This document shows, in pieces, positions 1 through 7,641 of a stretch of 64,000 nt of DNA. The DNA comes from Snuella lapsa (lineage in GTDB: Bacteria > Bacteroidota > Bacteroidia > Flavobacteriales > Flavobacteriaceae). The notes under the pieces are model-generated. The model did not search any database. It was not told the DNA's origin and saw nothing but the letters and a program-made list of their open reading frames with translations. A program made the position numbers and the translations under genes. The stretch lies in assembly GCF_039539345.1 (NCBI RefSeq), contig NZ_BAABCY010000053.1, positions 1-64,000 of the forward strand, given 5' to 3'. The first letter of the stretch is position 1. The number at the start of each line of letters is the position of its first letter.

Positions 1-1
1 T

Positions 2-292
2 AAGTACTATGGTAAGCTTATCTCGTTACAGGATATACGCGATCTATCTGAGACTACAAGGGTCGGTAGTAGTTTAATGAAACTAAGCGATGCTACAGAG
101 GCTATTGGCTTTAAGAGCATAGGGGTTAAAATTGATTTTAACAAATTAAAGGAAGCTCCTTTGCCCCTCATTGTCCATTGGAACAAAAGACATTTTGTGG
201 TGGTCTATAAAATTAAAAAGGATATGGTCTATGTGTCTGATCCCTCCTGCGGGCTCAGTGCAGGGCTAATACCTTTGCGGCGACCTATTTGA
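2..292 (+). pseudogene. 5' fragment of a C39 peptidase (peptidase-type ABC exporter N-terminus)
   Basis: The reading frame enters from the left edge and ends at 292. It reads as the middle of a C39 bacteriocin-processing peptidase: KYYGKLISLQDIRDLSETTR, then HWNKRHFVVVYK with the catalytic His, then YVSDPS with the family Asp. The catalytic Cys would lie left of the window. In this family the domain continues into an ABC exporter, but homology stops just after SDPS (about 243) and about 16 unrelated residues run to a stop. The next frame (270-638) is the tail of an unrelated protein, so this looks like a deletion or fusion scar rather than a working gene. Domain identity is firm; the extent of the original gene is unknown. 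Confidence 0.75.
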
Positions 293-638
293 AAATGTAG
301 ATAATAAAGCGTTTAGCGTGCATCCACTGAGTAATGAAGTGCAGACCTCATCGGTTAATGATATATTGGTTAACGAATTCGATAAAGACAATACATTGGA
401 TGTGTTCATGATTGGGAATTTGTACGGTTCTGAGGTTGAAACACCTCGAAACGATGCAAGTTATGGAATGTTGCTTGTAGGTGAAGGAGATGACGATTAC
501 GAGCTTCTTGAAAATTACAAGGTGAATTTATGGGCAGGCGGAGATATAAAAGATGCGGCTTTTATAAATGTTGGAGGTACTAAGGCAATTTTATTGGCAA
601 AGAATAATGATTATTTGCAGCTGATTAAGATTAATTAA
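270..638 (+). pseudogene. 3' fragment of a VCBS/FG-GAP repeat protein
   Basis: From a TAA at 267 an open frame runs GDLFENVDNKAFSVHPLSNE to IKIN. It matches the C-terminal part of flavobacterial FG-GAP/CRTAC1-like proteins: a DILVNEFDKDNTLDVFMIGN repeat with the D-x-D-x-D calcium loop, followed by GSEVETPRNDASYG, which is characteristic of their tails. Those proteins are normally several hundred to over a thousand residues with a signal peptide. Here only about 120 residues remain, out of frame with and fused to the preceding C39 fragment. A GTG at 318 could start a 106-residue ORF, but nothing suggests it is an independent gene. Confidence 0.65.
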
Positions 639-710
639 GAAGGTATTTCGTTTTGATAAGAATGAGAAGCGACATGCTATTTGGTGTTCTTAACCTATAT
701 CGAATACTTG

Positions 711-1568
711 CTATCTTAATTTAAACGCATACAAATACCCCCCGGTACCGTGTGCTTTTTCGTCCGTTATATAGAGGGTATTGTCATCTTTAAAACAGGC
801 GCCTTCTTTTTGAGAGGTGTGGTGGAAAGGTAATTTGGTAACGGAGCCATCAAAAAAATCGGCGTCTTTAAAATTGGTAAATAGCCAAACGGCCGATTCG
901 GTAAGCAGGATCATTTGTTTTCCATCGGATGATATATCGGCAGCAGTGACTTTACAGTCGGTGTCTTGTCCCGTGTTAAAAGAGCCTTTTAAACGAGCTA
1001 CATATTCGCCTGTTTTAGCGGGTAAACTGTACAAGCTGGTATGTCCGGCATTGCCCTTGGCATGGCTCTTTGTAAAAAGGTATAAACTGTCTTTAAAATG
1101 GATCATAGCTTCGCAATCATAAAAGAAGTTTTTGTTTTTTGGAGGGAACTTCTTTTGATCCGGATACCGAAAGCGAATACGCTCCACATCAGTTTTTTGG
1201 GCGTTATTCAAGGAGTCACTACGTACAATTAAAATATGCAGGTCTTTTCGTTTATTACTATTATTGCCAAAGTCCCCGATGTAAAGATTGCCTTCAGGAT
1301 CCGAAGTCAGCTCTTCCCAGTCTTTGTTTTTTGCATTGATCTTAAGTTCTTTTACTATGGTGCCTTTATGATCTGTTCCAAATAATACAGGCGCATTACC
1401 ACTGTCGTTAAGCATCCAGATCAAGTCCGAACTGGGGGTGGTTTCGGTGCCGGAGACTTCCTTTAAAGTGCCTGATAGGTCAGCAATAATCGTTAGATTG
1501 CCAGTGTTACAGGTGGAGTTAAAAAGAAAAATGAATAGGAAAAGGGCTTTGTGCATGCAGACTTTCAT
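711..1568 (-). CDS. Secreted beta-propeller-like lipoprotein, function unknown
   Basis: A 285-residue protein with an N-terminal hydrophobic segment (KALFLFIFLFNSTC) ending in Cys, so it is probably a lipoprotein or an exported protein. ATG at 1568 or 1556 could both start it. The body has repeating propeller-like strands such as DLIWMLNDSGNAPVLFGTD and EGNLYIGDFGNNSNKRKDL, and near the end TLYITDEKAHGTGGYLYAF. This resembles the NHL, SdiA-regulated or phytase-esterase-like propellers common in Bacteroidota. No catalytic residues can be named. It is divergent from the glpQ-like gene, with only 47 bp between. Confidence 0.6.
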   Translation of the reverse strand: MKVCMHKALFLFIFLFNSTCNTGNLTIIADLSGTLKEVSGTETTPSSDLIWMLNDSGNAPVLFGTDHKGTIVKELKINAKNKDWEELTSDPEGNLYIGDFGNNSNKRKDLHILIVRSDSLNNAQKTDVERIRFRYPDQKKFPPKNKNFFYDCEAMIHFKDSLYLFTKSHAKGNAGHTSLYSLPAKTGEYVARLKGSFNTGQDTDCKVTAADISSDGKQMILLTESAVWLFTNFKDADFFDGSVTKLPFHHTSQKEGACFKDDNTLYITDEKAHGTGGYLYAFKLR

Positions 1569-1593
1569 AATTTATAGTTTAAATTTACGGATA

Positions 1594-1601
1594 TATTTTT
1601 G
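1594..1601 (+). promoter_or_regulatory. TAnnTTTG -7 element before the glpQ-like gene
   Basis: The sequence TATTTTTG matches the Bacteroidota -7 consensus TAnnTTTG and lies 14 nt before the ATG at 1616. No TTG is present at the usual -33 spacing. Confidence 0.45.
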
Positions 1602-1615
1602 ATTAAATAGTTTTT

Positions 1616-2305
1616 ATGAACAAAGCCTGTTTGGTTATGGGACATCGTGGAGCTAAAGCATATATGGCGGAAAATACGTTGCCATCCATTCAAAAAGCCT
1701 TAGATTTTGGGGTTGATGGTATTGAAATAGACGTGCATACTTGTGCCTCTGGAGAATTAGTGGTCTTTCATGATTTTACTTTAGATCGCGTAACCAATGG
1801 AATAGGAGAACTTTCTAAATGCACACTTTCAGAATTAAAAAAACTTAAAGTAGATAATCACTATAGCATTCCAACACTTCAAGAAGTTATAGATCTTATC
1901 GATAAAAAATGTATACTGAATATTGAGTTAAAGGGGCGTTACACGGCCGAAAAAACATGTGAAGTCATTAAAGATTGTGTTGAGAACAAAGGATGGAATT
2001 ACAGCGATTTTATTGTGTCCAGTTTTCAGCATCATGAATTAGAGGACGTTTTTCGAATTAATAAAAGCATACCTATAGCTGTTTTAACAAAAGCAAGTGT
2101 GGCAGAGGCAATCGAATTTGCTGAAACCATAAGTGCTAAGATTATTCATCCTAATTTTGCGCTACTAACCAAAGAAAATGTGAAACAGGCACAAAGCAAA
2201 GGCTATAAAGTAAACACATGGACCGTCAACAACCCCGAAACTATAGTACGTATGAAACGCTATGGTGTTGATGGTATTATTTCCGATACGCCTGATAAAG
2301 TATGA
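1616..2305 (+). CDS. Glycerophosphodiester phosphodiesterase (GDPD/UgpQ family)
   Basis: A 229-residue single-domain GDPD protein that hydrolyses glycerophosphodiesters to sn-glycerol 3-phosphate and an alcohol. The motifs are complete: GHRG (H10, R11), ENTLPS, EIDVH (metal ligands E37 and D39), VFHD (H52), and the late strands LNIELKG, ISAKIIHPNF and VNTWTVN. There is no signal peptide, so it is cytoplasmic like UgpQ. The stop overlaps the next start as ATGA, which points to translational coupling with the HI0933 flavoprotein gene. Family assignment is firm; the substrate is not. Confidence 0.9.
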   Translation: MNKACLVMGHRGAKAYMAENTLPSIQKALDFGVDGIEIDVHTCASGELVVFHDFTLDRVTNGIGELSKCTLSELKKLKVDNHYSIPTLQEVIDLIDKKCILNIELKGRYTAEKTCEVIKDCVENKGWNYSDFIVSSFQHHELEDVFRINKSIPIAVLTKASVAEAIEFAETISAKIIHPNFALLTKENVKQAQSKGYKVNTWTVNNPETIVRMKRYGVDGIISDTPDKV

Positions 2306-3519
2306 TAGAAAAAGACGTAATTATTGTTGGAGGTGGTGCAGCTGGCTTTTTTGCAGCGATCAATATAGCTGAACACGACCCGAAGTTAAAAGTTGCTATT
2401 CTCGAACGAGGTAAAGAAGGACTTTCCAAGGTGAAAGTTTCCGGAGGCGGGCGTTGTAATGTAACCCATGCAGAGTTTATACCGTCGGAGTTAACCAAAA
2501 ACTATCCGCGTGGAGAAAAGGAATTATTAGGCCCCTTTCATCAGTTTATGACGGGCGATACCATGGCATGGTTTGAAACCCGGGGCGTTGCATTAAAGAT
2601 AGAGGAGGATGGTAGGATATTCCCCGAAACAGATTCGTCACAAACCATTATTGATTGCTTTTTAAGGGAAGCTCATAAAAATAACGTTACTATTTTATAC
2701 AACCATACGCTTAAAGCTATTGATAAAGATCAGGATGATACGTGGCTGTTGGAAACGAACCAGGGGTATTTTAAATCGAAACAGGTTGTAATAGCAACAG
2801 GAAGTAGTCCGAAGATGTGGACGCTTATAAAAAGTCTTGGACATAACATAATACCTGCAGTTCCTTCATTGTTTACTTTTAATATTAACGATGCTAGGAT
2901 TCGAGATATTCCTGGTGTTGTCGTGCCCGATGTGACCGTAACCGTTTTAGGAACTAATTTACATTCCGAAGGTCCATTACTTATTACGCATTGGGGAATG
3001 AGTGCTCCTGCGATCTTAAAACTATCAGCTTTTGGAGCATTAGAACTGGCAAAGCGACAGTATAAGTTCCTGATAGAAGTTAACTTTATAAAGAAGCCCT
3101 TCGAAGACTGTATAAACACATTAAAAGCATTAAAACAAACTTTGGCTAGAAAAACTGTGCTTAAACAGGCACAGTTTAGTTTACCCAAAAGACTTTGGCA
3201 GCAAATGGTTTTGGCTTCTGGTTTGACGGCTGAAATACGCTGGGCAGATGTGAGTAGGCAACACATCGAAGGGTTGGCGACCCAGCTTACACAAGCCAGG
3301 TTTCAAGTAGAAGGGAAAAGTACTTTTAAGGAAGAATTCGTTACGGCAGGAGGCGTGGATTTAAGGGAAGTGAATTTTAAAACTTTTGAAAGTAAACTGC
3401 ATGACCGTTTGTATTTTGCAGGCGAAGTATTGAATGTGGATGCTATTACCGGCGGTTTTAATTTTCAGAATGCCTGGACGGGTGCTTACCTAGCGGCACA
3501 AGCAATTCTAAAGAGATGA
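2302..3519 (+). CDS. HI0933/YhiN-family FAD-dependent oxidoreductase
   Basis: A 405-residue flavoprotein of the HI0933 (BaiN/YhiN) family. The N-terminal dinucleotide-binding loop is IIVGGGAAGFFAA (G10-G15), followed by KVSGGGRCNVTHAE near residue 48. The C-terminal family signature is FAGEVLNVDAITGGFNFQNA. Length is normal. The reaction is not well established for this branch, although BaiN, a distant homologue, reduces bile-acid enones. It overlaps both neighbours by 4 nt (ATGA), so 1616-4052 is probably one transcript. Confidence 0.88.
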   Translation: MIEKDVIIVGGGAAGFFAAINIAEHDPKLKVAILERGKEGLSKVKVSGGGRCNVTHAEFIPSELTKNYPRGEKELLGPFHQFMTGDTMAWFETRGVALKIEEDGRIFPETDSSQTIIDCFLREAHKNNVTILYNHTLKAIDKDQDDTWLLETNQGYFKSKQVVIATGSSPKMWTLIKSLGHNIIPAVPSLFTFNINDARIRDIPGVVVPDVTVTVLGTNLHSEGPLLITHWGMSAPAILKLSAFGALELAKRQYKFLIEVNFIKKPFEDCINTLKALKQTLARKTVLKQAQFSLPKRLWQQMVLASGLTAEIRWADVSRQHIEGLATQLTQARFQVEGKSTFKEEFVTAGGVDLREVNFKTFESKLHDRLYFAGEVLNVDAITGGFNFQNAWTGAYLAAQAILKR

Positions 3520-4052
3520 ACACCTATATAGCATTACTAAGAGGAATCAATGTCAGCGGACAAAAGAAAGTGCCTATGGATACACTGCGGGAGGTGCTTT
3601 TCAATCTCGGCTTTAAGGAAGTTAAAACCTATATACAAAGTGGAAACGTAGTGTTCCAGTCTTTAGAAACGAACAGAGATACTTTGAAACAGATTATTTT
3701 TGATAAGCTTAAAAGCACTTTTGGGTTTGAAGTAGCAGTTTTGATACACAGCGCAAACAGTTTACTAAAAGTTCTAGACCAATGTCCCTTTCAGGAAGAA
3801 GAGATGTTAGGCAGTTATTTTACGTTGCTACACGATATACCAAAGGAAGAACTCATAGAGACTATATCCAAAGAGCGTTATCCAGATGAGACCTTTGTAA
3901 TAAAGGAGCAGTGTGTTTATTTTTATTCAAAAAACGGTTACGGACGTGCCAAGTGTAACAATAATTTTTTTGAACGAAAATTAAAAGTCGTTGCCACCAC
4001 CAGAAACTATAAAACAATGCAGAAGTTGATTGCAATGTCTTTTGAAAAATAA
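3516..4052 (+). CDS. DUF1697 family protein
   Basis: A 178-residue protein opening with the DUF1697 signature TYIALLRGINVSGQKKVPMD, followed by TYIQSGNVVF and a C-terminal KCNNNFFERKL-VATTRNYKT. The size matches the family, which is widespread in bacteria and has no established function. It starts within the stop of the upstream flavoprotein gene (ATGA overlap), so it is the last gene of a three-gene operon. Confidence 0.88.
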   Translation: MNTYIALLRGINVSGQKKVPMDTLREVLFNLGFKEVKTYIQSGNVVFQSLETNRDTLKQIIFDKLKSTFGFEVAVLIHSANSLLKVLDQCPFQEEEMLGSYFTLLHDIPKEELIETISKERYPDETFVIKEQCVYFYSKNGYGRAKCNNNFFERKLKVVATTRNYKTMQKLIAMSFEK

Positions 4053-4072
4053 AAAGCCCATTAGATTTTGTT

Positions 4073-4080
4073 TACTTTTG
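4073..4080 (+). promoter_or_regulatory. TAnnTTTG -7 element upstream of the mevalonate decarboxylase gene
   Basis: TACTTTTG matches the -7 consensus 21 nt after the DUF1697 stop. It would give an mRNA leader of about 160 nt that contains the hairpin element at 4120-4213. A five-codon-plus-stop mini-ORF (MRKSKK) begins at 4108 in that leader. Confidence 0.4.
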
Positions 4081-4119
4081 CAAAAAAATATTAGCAGTTA
4101 TACAAAAATGAGGAAGTCT

Positions 4120-4213
4120 AAAAAGTGATTTATTTTGTCATTCAGGGCGAAGCGAAGATTCTTATTTTGTTGTTTAATATAGATTCTTCATTTCATCTAG
4201 GATAACACTTTTT
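4120..4213. repeat. REP/MITE-like imperfect inverted-repeat element
   Basis: The outer arms AAAAAGTG (4120-4127) and CACTTTTT (4206-4213) are exact complements. Inside them, 4137-4162 and the reverse complement of 4179-4205 align at roughly two thirds of positions, giving one long imperfect hairpin. The left inner arm (CATTCAGGGCGAAGCGAAGA) looks like the CATTC-GAGCG-AGCGAAGAATC intergenic repeat family seen in many bacterial genomes. It sits between promoter and start codon of the mevalonate decarboxylase gene. Confidence 0.5.
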
Positions 4214-4246
4214 GGAGTCTTTTCTTTGTTAGCAGAACATTCATTC

Positions 4247-5359
4247 ATGACGGTACAAGATTTTATTTCCAAACCCTATTCCAATACCGTTGAAAGCGGT
4301 AATTACACTTGGGCTTCACCCAGTAATATTGCGCTGGTAAAATATTGGGGAAAAAAAGCATATCAAATCCCAGAAAATCCATCGGTTAGTTTTACCCTAG
4401 ATGCTTGTAAAACGGTAACAACCTTAAGCTTTACCAAAAAGAAAAATGATGGTATGTTTTCTTTTGACGTTTATCTGGAAGGTAAAAGACAAGATGATTT
4501 TAAACCAAAGATCCAAACATTTTTTGAACGTATAGAATTGTATATGCCTTTTTTAAAGGACTATCATTTTAAGATCGAAACGGCTAACACCTTTCCCCAT
4601 AGTTCTGGGATCGCCTCTTCAGCTTCAGGGATGAGTGCCTTGGCCATGTGTTTAATGAGTGTTGAACAAGAACTGCTTACCCCGGTTTCTGGTACTGATG
4701 AAACCTTTCTAAAGAATAATTATCGTATTCAAAAAGCATCTTTTTTAGCCCGTTTGGGATCTGGAAGTGCCTGTAGAAGCATTGAAGGTAGTCTGGTGGT
4801 TTGGGGAGCACATCCCTCTATTGAAGGAAGTTCGGATCTGTATGGTATAAAATATCCTTATAAGGTACACGATAATTTCAAAGACTATCATGACACCATT
4901 TTACTGGTCGATAAAGGAGAAAAGCAGGTGAGTAGTACCGTAGGTCATAACCTGATGTACAATCATCCTTTTGCTCAGGAGCGATTTAATCAGGCGGGTA
5001 GCAACCTATCGCGATTAATTGCTGTTTTTGAATCGGGAGACCTCAATACGTTTATTGAAATAGTAGAAAGCGAAGCCTTAACCTTGCATGCCATGATGAT
5101 GACCAGTACACCATATTTTATTTTGATGAAGCCCAATACGCTTGAGATCATCAATAAAATATGGGCCTTCCGGAACCATACCGGGATCCCCGTTTGCTTT
5201 ACTTTGGATGCCGGAGCCAATGTACATGTGTTGTATCCCGATAAGGTGTCGGATCAGGTTATCGAGTTTGTAAAGAATGAGTTGGCTGTGCACTGCCAAA
5301 ATGGGCAATATATTTGCGATAGTATTGGTTTTGGAGCGAAACCTGTTGGTAATGAATGA
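4247..5359 (+). CDS. mvaD: Diphosphomevalonate decarboxylase
   Basis: GHMP-family enzyme that converts mevalonate 5-diphosphate to isopentenyl diphosphate. The motifs are WASPSNIALVKYWGKK at the N-terminus, the GHMP loop PHSSGIASSASGMSALAMC, ACRSIEGSLVVWG, and the C-terminal CFTLDAGANVHVLY. The preferred start is ATG 4247 (MTVQDF, 370 residues); a TTG at 4226 would add seven residues with no family support. Together with the mevalonate kinase gene downstream this gives a bacterial mevalonate route to isoprenoids. Phosphomevalonate kinase and the HMG-CoA enzymes are not in this window. Confidence 0.93.
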   Translation: MTVQDFISKPYSNTVESGNYTWASPSNIALVKYWGKKAYQIPENPSVSFTLDACKTVTTLSFTKKKNDGMFSFDVYLEGKRQDDFKPKIQTFFERIELYMPFLKDYHFKIETANTFPHSSGIASSASGMSALAMCLMSVEQELLTPVSGTDETFLKNNYRIQKASFLARLGSGSACRSIEGSLVVWGAHPSIEGSSDLYGIKYPYKVHDNFKDYHDTILLVDKGEKQVSSTVGHNLMYNHPFAQERFNQAGSNLSRLIAVFESGDLNTFIEIVESEALTLHAMMMTSTPYFILMKPNTLEIINKIWAFRNHTGIPVCFTLDAGANVHVLYPDKVSDQVIEFVKNELAVHCQNGQYICDSIGFGAKPVGNE

Positions 5360-5430
5360 TGTGCGGTGAATGTTTGGTGATTATTTCAAAAATTCTCATT
5401 ATCTTGCTGTTATTAAGGATGGCGCTTAAA

Positions 5431-5469
5431 TTTTAGAACTTTTAATTAGTATAATTAAGAGTTCTAAAA
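5431..5469. other. 39-nt hairpin upstream of the mevalonate kinase promoter
   Basis: TTTTAGAACT (5431-5440) pairs exactly with AGTTCTAAAA (5460-5469). The inner TTTAATTA and TAATTAAG extend the stem to about 18 bp with one G-T pair and a 3-nt loop. It ends 11 nt before the -7 element at 5481, where the -33 region should be. It could terminate mvaD transcripts or act as an operator. Confidence 0.5.
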
Positions 5470-5480
5470 GTAATAATTAG

Positions 5481-5488
5481 TAATTTTG
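5481..5488 (+). promoter_or_regulatory. TAnnTTTG -7 element before the mevalonate kinase gene
   Basis: TAATTTTG is an exact match to the Bacteroidota -7 consensus, 24 nt upstream of the GTG start at 5513. Confidence 0.55.
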
Positions 5489-5512
5489 CACTATTAATTT
5501 TCATTTAGGACA

Positions 5513-6442
5513 GTGAAAGGACCGCTTTTTTATTCAAAAATATTACTCTTCGGTGAATATGGAATCATAAAAGATTCCAAAGGATTGTCGATTCCATATA
5601 ACTTTTATAACGGTGCCTTGAAGAAGGATGAGGCACTTTCGGAAAATGCTAGGATTTCAAATGAAAGCCTTAAAAAGTTTGTTGGTCATTTGCAAAATAT
5701 AGATAATGCTTTAGTAAGGTTCGATATTTCACTGTTGCGTCATGATGTAGAGGACGGAATGTATTTTGATTCTTCCATTCCCCAAGGTTACGGTGTGGGG
5801 AGTAGTGGTGCTTTGGTAGCGGCTATTTACGATAAATATGCTTTCGATAAGATTACGGTCTTAGAAAATCTAACCCGTGAAAAGCTATTAAAGCTAAAAA
5901 CTATTTTTTCAGAGATGGAATCGTTTTTTCATGGAAAGTCTTCAGGTTTAGATCCGTTAAATAGCTATTTGAGCATTCCTATTCTTATCAATTCTAAAGA
6001 CAATATTGAAGCCACGGGTATACCAGCACAGCAAAGTGAAGGTAAGGGCGCGGTATTTTTATTGGATTCCGGAAGTGTTGGAGAAACAGCGCCTATGGTA
6101 AGTATTTTTATGGAAAACATGAAGCAGGAAGGCTTTCGTAACATGCTTAAAGAGCAATTTATAAAGCATACAGATGCCTGTGTGGACGATTTCTTAAAAG
6201 GCGATATAAAATCGTTGTTCCATAACACTAAGAAGCTGTCTAAAGTGGTCTTGAACCATTTTAAGCCAATGATTCCAAGGCAGTTTCATGAGCTTTGGAA
6301 AAAAGGTATTGAAACCAACGATTATTACTTGAAGTTATGTGGTTCAGGTGGTGGAGGTTATATTTTAGGCTTTGCCCAGGATATTGAGAAAGCAAAACAA
6401 GCCCTTTCGGAGTATAAGTTGGAAGTGGTTTACAATTTCTAA
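5513..6442 (+). CDS. Mevalonate kinase-like GHMP kinase
   Basis: A 309-residue GHMP kinase, probably phosphorylating mevalonate, in the mevalonate gene cluster. Visible features are SKILLFGEYGIIKDSKGLSI at the N-terminus, the ATP loop PQGYGVGSSGALVAAIYDKY, FFHGKSSGLDPLNSYLSIP (the catalytic Asp region), and C-terminal KLCGSGGGGYILGF. The start is GTG at 5513, since no in-frame ATG precedes the conserved KGPLFYSKILLFGE segment. Phosphomevalonate kinase is a possible alternative, but the short length and family look favour mevalonate kinase. Confidence 0.82.
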   Translation: MKGPLFYSKILLFGEYGIIKDSKGLSIPYNFYNGALKKDEALSENARISNESLKKFVGHLQNIDNALVRFDISLLRHDVEDGMYFDSSIPQGYGVGSSGALVAAIYDKYAFDKITVLENLTREKLLKLKTIFSEMESFFHGKSSGLDPLNSYLSIPILINSKDNIEATGIPAQQSEGKGAVFLLDSGSVGETAPMVSIFMENMKQEGFRNMLKEQFIKHTDACVDDFLKGDIKSLFHNTKKLSKVVLNHFKPMIPRQFHELWKKGIETNDYYLKLCGSGGGGYILGFAQDIEKAKQALSEYKLEVVYNF

Positions 6443-6496
6443 ATCCCAAATAGGGTTCCCTCTAAATATAGTTAGGAAACCTTCAATTTTTTTTAG

Positions 6497-7399
6497 ATGT
6501 TATCCAGAAAACAGAAACATATCCTACTTAAGTTTTTTAGTATGTTTTCTGTTGTTCGTGGCTACAATATTTTAGTTGTAGTTATTGCCCAATATTTAAC
6601 TTCTATTTACATTTTAGCACACAATAAGCCTTTAAAAGAGGTTGTTTTTGATCTGAACCTATTGATGATCGTTTTAGCATCAGCGGCTACCATTGCTGGC
6701 GGGTATATTATTAATAGTTTTTACGACTCAGAAAAAGACCTTATCAATAAACCTATTAAGTCACGATTGGATAGACTAGTAAGCCAAAATACCAAGCTTT
6801 CATTTTATTTTGTGTTGAATTTTATAGCAGCTATAATGGCTAGCTATGTATCGTTTCGTGCTGTAGTGTTCTTTTCGGTGTACATTTTTTGTATTTGGTT
6901 TTATTCGCACAAATTGAAAAAGTTGCCTTTTATTGGGAATTTAACAGCTTCAATATTAACCATAGCACCCTTCTTTGCCATATTTATGTATTATAAAAAT
7001 TTCGAAACGGTCATTTTTGTACATGCTGTCTTTTTGTTTTTAATGATTTCAATGCGGGAACTCACCAAAGATTTGGAAAATATAAAAGGAGATTTGGCAC
7101 TTGGTTACAAAACTATTCCCGTGGTTTATGGGGAAAAGGTGTCTAAACTTATGCTTACCATATTGAGTGTTTTGGCATTAGTGCCTACCTATTTGCTGTT
7201 ATATACATTTGAGATAGGATATATGTATCTGTTCTTTTATCTGAGTTTGTTCATGCTCTTTTTGTTTTTAATTTTGCTTTGGAAGTCCCAAACCAAAACC
7301 CATTACCTGATACTCCATAACATGCTAAAATTTATTATTGTAGTAGGAGTGTTTAGTATTGTATTGATAAATGTTGATGTGGTTTTAAATCGGATTTAA
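6497..7399 (+). CDS. UbiA-family prenyltransferase (geranylgeranylglycerol-phosphate type)
   Basis: A 300-residue integral membrane protein with about eight or nine hydrophobic helices. The two Asp-rich motifs of UbiA prenyltransferases are present: NSFYDSEKDLINKP (D-x-x-x-D) and RELTKDLENIKGDLALGYKT. In Flavobacteriaceae this position after the mevalonate genes is usually annotated as geranylgeranylglycerol-phosphate geranylgeranyltransferase, an archaeal-type ether-lipid enzyme. Menaquinone or heme O prenyltransferases are alternatives, but the sequence lacks the usual MenA and CyoE landmarks. Family is firm; substrate is inferred from context. Confidence 0.8.
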   Translation: MLSRKQKHILLKFFSMFSVVRGYNILVVVIAQYLTSIYILAHNKPLKEVVFDLNLLMIVLASAATIAGGYIINSFYDSEKDLINKPIKSRLDRLVSQNTKLSFYFVLNFIAAIMASYVSFRAVVFFSVYIFCIWFYSHKLKKLPFIGNLTASILTIAPFFAIFMYYKNFETVIFVHAVFLFLMISMRELTKDLENIKGDLALGYKTIPVVYGEKVSKLMLTILSVLALVPTYLLLYTFEIGYMYLFFYLSLFMLFLFLILLWKSQTKTHYLILHNMLKFIIVVGVFSIVLINVDVVLNRI

Positions 7400-7463
7400 C
7401 TTGCGCTTTAGTTCTTTCTATCATGCATTTAGTTGTCCTTTCTAATCTGTTCTTAAATATCAT

Positions 7464-7471
7464 TACATTTG
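7464..7471 (+). promoter_or_regulatory. TAnnTTTG -7 element upstream of the propeller gene
   Basis: TACATTTG matches the -7 consensus 74 nt upstream of the ATG at 7545 that begins the displaced signal peptide of the next gene. Confidence 0.4.
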
Positions 7472-7544
7472 TATTTAACTGTAAACTGCCTTGGTGAAAG
7501 CAGACGAGGTAGTTGTAGGAAATGATTTTTAAATTAGGCATTGA

Positions 7545-7610
7545 ATGGCTATTATTTGTAGACCAATAAAGCATTTAATTTTTCTGGCCTTGATTAGTTG
7601 CTTCTGGTAA
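7545..7610 (+). pseudogene. Out-of-frame signal-peptide exon of the propeller gene
   Basis: ATG 7545 opens MAIICRPIKHLIFLALISCF, a textbook Sec signal peptide, then W and a TAA at 7608. One extra base near 7603-7605 separates it from the frame that continues GNLFSQESWTKVLPS into the propeller ORF. Removing one T restores SCF-GNLFSQ, with a plausible cleavage after FSQ. I read this as the true 5' end of the gene at 7642-9012. Confidence 0.65.
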
Positions 7611-7641
7611 TCTTTTCTCGCAAGAATCATGGACTAAGGTA

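Noticed and set aside
817..1122. 101-residue ORF on the plus strand
   Set aside because: Fully antisense to the propeller lipoprotein gene and without any protein-like pattern.
2730..3266. 178-residue ORF on the minus strand
   Set aside because: Antisense shadow of the HI0933 flavoprotein, whose motifs are complete.
4108..4128. Mini-ORF MRKSKK as a regulatory leader peptide
   Set aside because: Six codons only, part of it inside the inverted-repeat element, and no attenuator-like structure with run-of-codons.
4990..5308. Two overlapping 76-residue ORFs on the minus strand
   Set aside because: Shadows of the mevalonate decarboxylase C-terminus.
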